This document shows positions 47,347 through 55,036 of a DNA stretch of 64,000 nt, in pieces. The DNA comes from Deltaproteobacteria bacterium (GTDB lineage: Bacteria > Desulfobacterota > JAFDED01), in the NCBI GenBank assembly GCA_019310535.1, contig JAFDED010000011.1, positions 1-64,000 on the forward strand, read 5' to 3'. A model generated the notes under the pieces. The model made no database searches and was not told where the DNA came from. It saw only the letters and a list, made by a program, of their open reading frames with translations. A program made the translations under genes and the position numbers. Position 1 is the stretch's first letter, and each line of letters opens with the position of its first letter.

Positions 47347-49419
47347 TCATTGACTCCGGAACTTGAAGTCCGCCGCCACCCGGCGATGCGGCTCAGCGTT
47401 GGGAACGGGCGTGCCCGTCAGCAATCTGTAGCTGGACTGGAGCACTTGGACGGCATACGCCGTGTTATGAATACCAAAGCTTCCGTCGTTGAGCACGAAG
47501 AAATAGTTGTAGGCTGCGATGTACTGGGCATCAGTTGGCTGCACTTCGATTGGCTCCTCCTCGGTGCTTGCCGGGTCGAAGAAATGGATTCGGCCATGGG
47601 ACTCGTCGAAATGCCCTCCACCGAGGCTCTGCTCGATGGCGGATCTCAGGATAGCCAGAAGCCCGCTGACCTCAGTCTGGATGCCCTCCACCGCCCCGTT
47701 GCCGTCGAAGTCACCCCGGGCCCGGCGGTTAAAGGTTGTCAGGCTGTGGCAGAGGTTGCATGCATCAAGGTTTTCGATCCTTTGTCCGTCCACGAATGTT
47801 GCAATCTTGAAGGAGTGTTCGCCCAGACGGTTGTATGTTCCCGTTTGATCGGCAAACTGCTCGGCAGACGCCATGTGGCAGGTCACGCACGTGTCGTTCT
47901 CCCGGCTTCCCTCGTCCGAGAAGAAGAACCCGATGAATTCCGGTCCTGAGTGGAAAGAGTTGGTATAGGTCTCTCCCGGGATTTCCATAGCGTTGGAGCC
48001 AGCCAGCATGTCCCCTTGGGGTGAACCGTGAGGCGCCCGATTAAAAATTGCTGCGGGGTCACTGGCGTCCCGGCGGCTGTTGTGGCAATTGATGCATATT
48101 GCTCCTGCCCCTGCTTCCTCAATCACAAAGCCATTGGGAAGTGTGGCCGAGCCGTAAGCACGGAGATGATGAGGATTATCACGAGAATGGGGATCGTGGC
48201 ACGCGACGCACGTCTGGGGCTCGGGAGCATTGGGCACCACGGGGGACCCACCCTTTATAGTTTCCTGAATGAACCCCTGGACAGTATGGCACTTGGTGCA
48301 GCCTTCCTGGTTCGTCCCTGACACCAGCCGAGAGTGGGGGCCGAATCGAAACTGCTCGTTCTTGATGTGGTGAGTGCCTTCATTATGGCACACCCCGCAC
48401 GAACTGTCAGCGAAGGAGACATCAATGGTGGTGGACTCACCGAAATGATCGCCGCCGGGGCCGTGACAGTTTTCGCACTGGATATTGGAAAGGTTGGCCA
48501 GGGTGGGGAACTGGTTGACAAAGCTCTCCCAGTTGCCGGACTCGAGCGTGGAGGGAAACTCCCATCCGCTCAACGTCATCAGGTCGTCAAACCCGCCGTT
48601 TACAGCAGCGCTTGAGGTGTTGTACCCGACGGTGTGGCAGCCTATACAACTGGAAGAGTAATGGCTGCTCACCAGGCCATCCACAGCGCGGGTGAAAAAG
48701 GTGGCGTGGTCCGTCTGGGACCATGGGGTAACCCTGTCCGCCGCAAGCTGGCCGGTGTGGCAGGCCGCGCAGGCCCGGATGCCCTGATATTCGGCGACAT
48801 GAACACTTATTTCCGTGCCGGAGTTTTCCTCCCGAATGATATAGGTGCCCATGACCATTGGGACAAAATGGGGATGGCGTGTTTCGGCCTCATCCAGCTC
48901 CACCGGCTGGCCAAAGGGGCCTGTGGCGGTCCACATATACGCCTCCTGGGTGGCGCCGTTGAAGTAGACCAACTCCCCCAGGCCGACGTTCCGCAGGCCC
49001 GTGGTGTGGCCTGAAGCAGTCTCGATCCCAACGTCGTCCGTATCGGTCTCGCCCGAGGCATCGGTGACTGTGACCCGGAAGGTCAGGGTGATATTGTTGG
49101 GCTCCAGCCCCACCACGCCGAAGCGCTCATGCGCGCTTGGCATAATGCTGTCCAGAAAATCAGGAGTAACAAACGTGGGTGTGGGGCTTGTTGGATCCGA
49201 AAGCGTCACCCGGGGCCCCAGAATCTGTTCCCACCGGTAGGTAAGATCTCCTTCGCCGGTGCTTCCCGTCGCGTCGAGCTGTATAGTTGCTCCGAACCCC
49301 ACCTCGTGCTGATCGGAACCGGCATCGGCTTCCGCGGCCCCCCAGGCGGCGTGATTGATCCCGAGGACAAGTGCGATGATCATAAAAACCATTAGTAGCT
49401 TTGAGCGATTCTGAATCAT
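47347..49419 (-). CDS. Nonaheme c-type cytochrome with N-terminal PKD/Ig-like domains
   Basis: A 690-residue exported protein. After a signal peptide (residues 1-27) come a PKD-like domain (about 32-130; GATIQLDATGSTGEGDLTYRW) and a second Ig-like domain (to about 210). Nine CxxCH motifs follow, starting with CAACH at 217 (CIGCH, CENCH, CGVCH, CTKCH, CVACH, CINCH, CVTCH, CNLCH), then a heme-free tail with a calcium-loop-like GDFDGNGAVEG. The ATG at 49419 follows aaggagg. It is the likely outer or extracellular partner of the octaheme lipoprotein and barrel. It is divergent from the Mo-enzyme genes. Confidence 0.85.
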   Translation of the reverse strand: MIQNRSKLLMVFMIIALVLGINHAAWGAAEADAGSDQHEVGFGATIQLDATGSTGEGDLTYRWEQILGPRVTLSDPTSPTPTFVTPDFLDSIMPSAHERFGVVGLEPNNITLTFRVTVTDASGETDTDDVGIETASGHTTGLRNVGLGELVYFNGATQEAYMWTATGPFGQPVELDEAETRHPHFVPMVMGTYIIREENSGTEISVHVAEYQGIRACAACHTGQLAADRVTPWSQTDHATFFTRAVDGLVSSHYSSSCIGCHTVGYNTSSAAVNGGFDDLMTLSGWEFPSTLESGNWESFVNQFPTLANLSNIQCENCHGPGGDHFGESTTIDVSFADSSCGVCHNEGTHHIKNEQFRFGPHSRLVSGTNQEGCTKCHTVQGFIQETIKGGSPVVPNAPEPQTCVACHDPHSRDNPHHLRAYGSATLPNGFVIEEAGAGAICINCHNSRRDASDPAAIFNRAPHGSPQGDMLAGSNAMEIPGETYTNSFHSGPEFIGFFFSDEGSRENDTCVTCHMASAEQFADQTGTYNRLGEHSFKIATFVDGQRIENLDACNLCHSLTTFNRRARGDFDGNGAVEGIQTEVSGLLAILRSAIEQSLGGGHFDESHGRIHFFDPASTEEEPIEVQPTDAQYIAAYNYFFVLNDGSFGIHNTAYAVQVLQSSYRLLTGTPVPNAEPHRRVAADFKFRSQ

Positions 49420-49996
49420 TTTTCTCAATCCTCCTTGCAAAACATTCATGTTAACAGTGGCAACGCTTGCTGCTTTGAATCCTCCGTCCACCCAAAATCA
49501 ATCTTTTTCCACAAAAACATCATAAGGACCAGGCCGCGCGCCGACCCTCATTCAGAACTTAATTGATTTCCGCTGAAAAATGACCAAGTAAAGGCCAGCG
49601 GGATTTCCAGTCTTTTCCATACTTTGCCGCTTCGACCAAATGCACCATTCTTTACAAGTTTGGTATACTATAAAATGCCGATGGCGTTGTCAAGCAAAAA
49701 AGTCATATTCCCGCAGATTTTTAAAGAGGGGTGACATAATCATATTGCATTAACAGTTTAAAAAAATTTACTTGACAATGTATAAATTTAATGTTTACCA
49801 ATTAGATCAGTAAAGAAATATAATACCTTTCTTGTGCTCTCTTTCCTTTTGCAAAATAGATAATAATGGATCTATAGGCCCAGGCAGTGCAGGTGAAACG
49901 CTGCAGGCCCGGGCTGTGCCTACAATTTGTCGGGGATAGAACGTCTCATCCATCAAGATCCACCCCAGCTTCGACTATTCGATAAGGAGGAAACAA
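49420..49996. other. Divergent regulatory region between the cytochrome cluster and the Mo-enzyme unit
   Basis: About 577 bases. The right half turns sharply AT-rich (49680-49870), with a TTGACA near 49773 and a TATAAT-like word near 49820, followed by a GC-rich inverted repeat at 49876-49924. No gene is supported. Both gene sets probably start here. Confidence 0.5.
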
Positions 49997-50830
49997 ATGG
50001 GAAAAGATACAAAAGGGATGACCCGAAAGGAATTTCTTAAGGTTTCTGGTGTTGCCGTAGGGATAGCAGGAGGGGCCGGCGTCCTTTCTGTCCCCGGGAA
50101 GTTGGAGGCAGGTGTGAAAGGTGAAAGATGGGCATTCATAATCGACCTTGACAGGTGCATTGGTTGCAAGGCATGTGCCATTGCCTGCAAGACCGAGTTT
50201 GACACGAGGCTTGGAGTGTTCATATCTCAGGTAATGTATTATGAGCATGGTGAATATCCAGGTACCAAAACGGATTTCGTGCCATGGCTTTGTAATCACT
50301 GTGCGGACCCCCCGTGCGTACCGGTATGTCCCGTTGACCCAATCGAGGCTGAGTTTAAAGGTATAACATTTAAAAAAAGGGCTACGTATCAAAGGCCCGA
50401 TGGGGTGGTTCTTATTGACCAGGACAGGTGTATCGGATGTGGCGAGTGTCTCAGGAACTGTCCCTACAAAGTAAGGTCTTTCGATCCCGGCAAGAAGGCA
50501 GGTGGAGACCCAGATGAGAATCCGGCGCATAAATGCACATTCTGTGAGCATAGGCTTGCTGCGGGTGTTATTCCTTCCTGTGTGAATACCTGTCAGGCAA
50601 GGGCGAGGATCATTAGTGATCTCAATGATCCGAACAGTGAGGTTTCGAAGATACTCAGAGGAAAAAAGGCAGATGTTTTACTCCCTGATAAGGGCACAAA
50701 ACCAATGGTTTATTACATCGGGAAGAACAGCAAGAGAATAAATGATGCACTGAAAAAGGGTGAGGATATCAGGAAAGAGGCAAACAGTCAGTATCAGATA
50801 AAGATCTGGCAAGAAGGACCCTATGCGTAA
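49997..50830 (+). CDS. Four-cluster ferredoxin-like subunit of a molybdopterin oxidoreductase
   Basis: A 277-residue DmsB/PhsB/TtrB-like protein that carries electrons to or from the catalytic subunit. Sixteen cysteines form four [4Fe-4S] sites: 54/57/60/64, 99/102/107/111, 145/148/151/155 and 180/183/195/199. The N-terminus TRKEFLKVSGVAVGIAGG resembles a Tat signal in which the second Arg is Lys; TtrB of Salmonella is also known to use an altered pair, and co-export with the partner is possible. A ribosome site aaggagg is upstream. Of about 15 Arg codons nearly all are AGG/AGA. No NrfD-type anchor gene follows. Confidence 0.88.
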   Translation: MGKDTKGMTRKEFLKVSGVAVGIAGGAGVLSVPGKLEAGVKGERWAFIIDLDRCIGCKACAIACKTEFDTRLGVFISQVMYYEHGEYPGTKTDFVPWLCNHCADPPCVPVCPVDPIEAEFKGITFKKRATYQRPDGVVLIDQDRCIGCGECLRNCPYKVRSFDPGKKAGGDPDENPAHKCTFCEHRLAAGVIPSCVNTCQARARIISDLNDPNSEVSKILRGKKADVLLPDKGTKPMVYYIGKNSKRINDALKKGEDIRKEANSQYQIKIWQEGPYA

Positions 50831-50853
50831 CGGAAACAGGAGGGACAATACCT

Positions 50854-53349
50854 ATGAAAACGAAAGAGTTAGCCAGAAGGGACCTTTTTAAGCTTGGTGC
50901 GCTCAGCGCCGTCGCCTTCACAGGGTTAAAGCTCAATAAAGCGGAGGCCGGGGTTCTTAGAGGCAAAATGGATGCCCTCCAGTGGGGGTTCAAGGATATT
51001 TCTCCGACAACAAGGAAAGAGAGGAAGGCCGTCCCGTCAGCATGCTGGCAGTGCGTTACCAGAGACGGTATTGTTGCCTATGTTGAAAACGGCAGGCTCA
51101 TGAAGATTGAGGGTAACACAAAACTCCCGCGTACCAATGGGGTCCTTTGCGCAAGAGGGCAAGGCGGCGTCGGCCAGGTTTACGACCCGGACAGGCTTCT
51201 CTATCCAATGAAGCGGGTGGGACCTCGCGGCGGCGGGAAGTGGAAGCGGATTTCATGGGATGAGGCAAAGAGGGAATTCGTCTCAATGATGAAAAAACTT
51301 AAGGATGAGGGGCACCCTGAAAAGTTCATGCTCCACTATGGAAGGATGAAGGATACCACAAGTACCATCGTCACAAAGTATTTCCTCCCCGCATATGGTT
51401 CTGGAACGAAAGCCGGTCATACATCTATATGCGAGGGCAGTAAATGGGTGGGTCAGGAGCTGACATGGGGAAAGCACTATGATATGTGGGACGTAAAAAA
51501 CACAAACATGGTATTAAATTTCGGGAGCAATGTGTTTGAGGCCCATACAAACCATGTTCCTGTGGCACAGAGACTTGTTGAAGGTATGGCCAGAGGTGCA
51601 AAGCTCTATACCTTTGATGTAAGGCTGTCAAATACAGCCGCGAGATCGACGGAGTGGATACCCATAAAGTCGGGTACTGACACTGCCGTTATCCTTGCCA
51701 TGGCGCATGTGATTGTGGAGGAAGGTCTTTATGACGAGAAATTCATCACCAAATGGACAAATGTCACTGTCCAGCAGCTTAAAGACCATCTCAAGAAATT
51801 CACCCCTGAATGGGCAGAAAAGGAGAGTGGAGTATCAGCATCCAAGATCAGGAGCCTTGCCATTGCATTTGCAAAGGCAAAGCCCGGCGTCGCCATTTCT
51901 TATAGAGGGCTTGTAGCTCACTATGGAGGAGCAAACAATGAAAGGGCTCTGATAATGCTGAATGCGATCTGCGGCTATATCAATGTTCCAGGCGGTTACT
52001 GTCAGCCCGTCGGCGCCAAGTGGAAGGATCCGTTTAAAAAGGCGTTCGGTAAAAAATATTCCAAGAAGCCAAAAAAATTAGACGTCTCTAATGGTTATAA
52101 AGGGCAAGTTGCCTATCCCACTCATGGAGCATGTCAGGATGTGCTGGGGGTGATCAGGGAAGGCAAAGCCGGAAGGCCTGACGTCTATTTTGTATACTGC
52201 TACAACCCGCCCTATGTAAATGGGGATTGTCAGGACAATATCAACATCTTAAAGGACGAAAGCATAATTCCCCATCTCGTTGTTTATGATGTGGCTTACA
52301 GTGAGATTGGTTCTCTGGGAGACCTTGTATTCCCTGCGGCTACTTATCTTGAGAGATGGGACGCCATGGGTCATGCTTCGGGGGATCAGATTCATGAGTA
52401 TTTCATAAGGCAGCCTGTGGTGAAGCCCCTTGGTGAGACCAAGCCTCTTACTGAGTTCCTCTGTGAGATAGCCCCTGAACTGGGGATTGAGCTTCCATTT
52501 AAGAATCATGAGGAGCTTGTGAAGACTTATTGCAACTCAACGCCCGGCGTAAAAGAGGCTGGCGGTTTTGAGTATATGCTGAAGCATGGCGCCTGGTATG
52601 ACCCCAATGAAAAGCCCCATTATCACCAGCAGGAAAAGAAGCTCAAGGAAAAAGATCTGAAAAGAACAAAGGTTGATGAAAAGACAGGCGTGATTTACAA
52701 GCCAAGTAAAAAGCAAGCCGGATACGACACCAAGAAGGGCAGCAACTATGTGGGCCAGATGATTGATGGCGTGGCGTACAAGGGTTTCAAGCCTGATAAA
52801 ATCGACAGGGGCAGCGGCGGCAAGCTTGCCATCTATTCCGAGCCATTAAAGAAAAAGGGCTGGAACCCGATACCCACATACTATCCTGTTCCAGAGCACC
52901 AGAAGATGTCGGATGATGAGCTAATCCTGACCACCTATAAAGTCAGGACACAAACCCACTCAAGGACCCAGAACTGTAAGTTTCTTACCGAGGACTTTCA
53001 TGCAAACCCAGCGTTGATCAATCCCAAGACCGCTGCAAAGTTCGGCATCAAAAACGGCGACAAAATAGAAGTTTCATCGAGCATCGGCAAGATAATGACA
53101 AGGGCAAAGGTAACCAATGGGGTTCATCCGTCCGCTATATCTATCTCGTATCACTGCGGCCACTGGGAGTATGGGAGATATGCCTCAGGTAATAAAGCTC
53201 CGTTTGGCAGAGACGATGACAAAGACCTCAATTTCAAATGGTGGAAAGACAAAGGTGAGCATCCTAACTGGATAATACCCAATTCCACAGACCCCATCGG
53301 CGGTCAGCAGAGATGGATGGATACTGTTGTTAAAGTGAGAAAGGTTTAA
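50854..53349 (+). CDS. Molybdopterin-dependent oxidoreductase catalytic subunit (DMSO-reductase superfamily)
   Basis: An 831-residue bis-MGD enzyme with a Tat signal (ARRDLFKLGALSAVAF). The FeS motif has the exact family spacing but reads Cys64-x2-Cys67-x3-Asp71-x27-Cys99: Asp stands where the third Cys should be. The likely Mo ligand is Cys193 (HTSICEGSKW), as in the Psr/Phs/Ttr/Arr branch. Later blocks (YNPPYVNGDCQDN, DLVFPAATYLERWD) match the MopB fold, and the C-terminal cofactor domain contains KVRTQTHSRTQN. The electron partner is the upstream FeS protein. Substrate unknown: a sulfur, selenium or arsenic oxyanion is possible. Codon use is AGR-rich and unlike the flanks. Confidence 0.88.
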   Translation: MKTKELARRDLFKLGALSAVAFTGLKLNKAEAGVLRGKMDALQWGFKDISPTTRKERKAVPSACWQCVTRDGIVAYVENGRLMKIEGNTKLPRTNGVLCARGQGGVGQVYDPDRLLYPMKRVGPRGGGKWKRISWDEAKREFVSMMKKLKDEGHPEKFMLHYGRMKDTTSTIVTKYFLPAYGSGTKAGHTSICEGSKWVGQELTWGKHYDMWDVKNTNMVLNFGSNVFEAHTNHVPVAQRLVEGMARGAKLYTFDVRLSNTAARSTEWIPIKSGTDTAVILAMAHVIVEEGLYDEKFITKWTNVTVQQLKDHLKKFTPEWAEKESGVSASKIRSLAIAFAKAKPGVAISYRGLVAHYGGANNERALIMLNAICGYINVPGGYCQPVGAKWKDPFKKAFGKKYSKKPKKLDVSNGYKGQVAYPTHGACQDVLGVIREGKAGRPDVYFVYCYNPPYVNGDCQDNINILKDESIIPHLVVYDVAYSEIGSLGDLVFPAATYLERWDAMGHASGDQIHEYFIRQPVVKPLGETKPLTEFLCEIAPELGIELPFKNHEELVKTYCNSTPGVKEAGGFEYMLKHGAWYDPNEKPHYHQQEKKLKEKDLKRTKVDEKTGVIYKPSKKQAGYDTKKGSNYVGQMIDGVAYKGFKPDKIDRGSGGKLAIYSEPLKKKGWNPIPTYYPVPEHQKMSDDELILTTYKVRTQTHSRTQNCKFLTEDFHANPALINPKTAAKFGIKNGDKIEVSSSIGKIMTRAKVTNGVHPSAISISYHCGHWEYGRYASGNKAPFGRDDDKDLNFKWWKDKGEHPNWIIPNSTDPIGGQQRWMDTVVKVRKV

Positions 53350-53366
53350 AAGACTAAAAATATTAT

Positions 53367-53402
53367 ACAGGGAGGGAGGCAATGCCCTCCCTGTCTTTAC
53401 CT
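53367..53402 (+). terminator. Rho-independent terminator after the catalytic subunit gene
   Basis: acagggaggg and ccctccctgt form a 10-bp stem around an eight-base loop, followed by a T-rich tail. The chaperone gene downstream may therefore be expressed at a lower level by read-through or from its own promoter. Confidence 0.75.
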
Positions 53403-53492
53403 TTCTTTACCTTACCTGTATGGGGATCATGCAAAAGCAGCTTACTGATTGAATGCTTTTTCAATAGCCTATAGATATAGATAAAGGGTGCC

Positions 53493-54140
53493 ATGATTAC
53501 AGATACTTTTTCTGAAATTGCAAAGAAGAGAAGCCATATTTATGGTTTCTTTGCCGGAATATTCAAGAAGGAATTGGATAGTGAACAGTTAAAGGAGATG
53601 ATACAGACCAGGGTATTTAACCTCCTTATCGATGGAGGCGCTGATATTGATTTAGCCTTTTTTAACAGGCCATTAGAGCGGGTAGAGGAAGAGCTGGCCT
53701 GTGAGTATGCAGCCCTTTTTATAGGCCCCGGCAAGCACATTGCCCCATACGAGTCTATTTATGTCCCTGACAGTACAGGAAGAGTGGGCGAATACTGGGG
53801 TGAATGCACAGTGGACATGAAAAACTGGGTCGAGCATTATGGGTTAAAGATAGATGAAAAGTTTGAATCAATTCCAGATCACATCAGTATTGAGCTTGAA
53901 TTTATGCAAAAAATAATAGAACAGGAAAACCTTGCATGGAACAGGAATGACAGAGAAACGGCTGAAAGGTGTTTAAAGGTAGAAAAAGAGTTTTTCAAGA
54001 AACATATCATACAATGGATACCCGAATTTTGTGAGAAGGTAATCGAAGCCGCTGAAATCGATTTTTACAGGGAAATGGCAAGAATGACAAAAGATTTTAT
54101 TTTAGAAGAAAAGCAAATGATCTGCAATATTTCTGATTAG
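53493..54140 (+). CDS. TorD/DmsD-family chaperone for the molybdoenzyme
   Basis: A 215-residue all-helical protein with the family motif EYAALFIGPGKHIAPYESIY and the later DHISIELEFMQKI. Proteins of this family bind the Tat signal of their molybdoenzyme and hold it back until the cofactor is inserted. It is the only gene of this type in the window and follows the catalytic subunit, so that is its probable client. Arg codons are again mostly AGA/AGG, so it belongs to the same acquired unit. Confidence 0.88.
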   Translation: MITDTFSEIAKKRSHIYGFFAGIFKKELDSEQLKEMIQTRVFNLLIDGGADIDLAFFNRPLERVEEELACEYAALFIGPGKHIAPYESIYVPDSTGRVGEYWGECTVDMKNWVEHYGLKIDEKFESIPDHISIELEFMQKIIEQENLAWNRNDRETAERCLKVEKEFFKKHIIQWIPEFCEKVIEAAEIDFYREMARMTKDFILEEKQMICNISD

Positions 54141-54585
54141 AGAGGGCATGAACACACTATATCCGTGTTTATTATTGTTCTTTTTTTAAGTGATTCGGTC
54201 TTGCTGAAAAGCCGAAACCTCAAGAGATCAATATTTTTAAGAAAAGGACACGAACAATACTCTTGAATTGATAAACAGGAGGTCATTGAAGATGAGTTAT
54301 TAAAGATTCTTTGAAATTCAGGATACTATCGAGCCTTTTCGTTGCTTTCCGGGTATCGGAAACGGCTTACATTGACATTGTACGAAATTTTTATGCCAAA
54401 AGCCCTGAACACGCACATTTCTCCTGTTGAAAACTCCTACACAGTCCATTCCGCATGATCTTCACGGCAATCTTTAGTATTGTGTGTCAGATGGGCGATG
54501 CTCCTCTCCGATAAGGAGATCCTTAAAAGTTACAAGCTCACCGACTACAACCACCACTAATAACATGAAAGGAGAAAAAAGAAGG
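54141..54585. other. Leader region of the apr-qmo operon
   Basis: About 445 bases without a supported gene. A ribosome-site-like caggaggt near 54280 precedes a four-codon reading (ATG AGT TAT TAA), which may be chance. The apr-qmo promoter must lie here, but no clear match was found. Confidence 0.45.
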
Positions 54586-55020
54586 ATGCCAAGTTTTGTC
54601 ATTTCTGAAAAGTGCGACGGATGCAAGGGGCAGGATAAAACAGCATGCCAGTATATCTGCCCGAACGACCTGATGGTGCTTGATACGGAGACCATGAAGG
54701 CTTACAACCAGGAGCCCGATGCGTGCTGGGAGTGTTACAGTTGCGTCAAGATCTGTCCGCAGCAGGCCATTGAGGTAAGGGGTTATGCGGACTTCGTGCC
54801 GCTGGGCGCCTCCCTGATTCCCTTGAAAAGTACCGACTCGATCATGTGGACGGTCAAGTTCCGCAATGGGAAGATCAAACGGTTCAAGTTCGCAACGCAC
54901 ACCCTGCCCGAGGGTTCTGTTGAACCCTACAAAGGGTTGCCCGACGTTTCGGATGAAGACTTGAAGAACGAGAACCTACTCAACGAGAAAGGAAAAGACC
55001 TTTCTAACCCTTCAGCGTAA
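54586..55020 (+). CDS. aprB: Adenylylsulfate reductase beta subunit
   Basis: A 144-residue AprB. Two [4Fe-4S] sites are seen: CDGCKGQDKTACQYICP (with the AprB-specific insertion) and CWECYSCVKICP, followed by QAIEVRGYADFVPLGA and the C-terminal tail that wraps around AprA. It passes electrons to the FAD of AprA for reduction of APS to sulfite in dissimilatory sulfate reduction, in the cytoplasm. The ATG at 54586 is chosen because AprB begins MPSFV; aaggag lies about 11 bases upstream. It is the first gene of apr-qmo. Confidence 0.97.
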   Translation: MPSFVISEKCDGCKGQDKTACQYICPNDLMVLDTETMKAYNQEPDACWECYSCVKICPQQAIEVRGYADFVPLGASLIPLKSTDSIMWTVKFRNGKIKRFKFATHTLPEGSVEPYKGLPDVSDEDLKNENLLNEKGKDLSNPSA

Positions 55021-55036
55021 AGAGCGAGGAGAATTT

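Noticed and set aside
49876-49924. GC-rich inverted repeat before the FeS subunit gene, considered as a cofactor riboswitch
   Set aside because: The pairing is short and broken, and it does not resemble the molybdenum-cofactor riboswitch core.
54484-54585. 34-residue N-terminal extension of aprB
   Set aside because: It is Thr/Ser-rich leader translation; AprB starts MPSFV and a ribosome site lies before that ATG.
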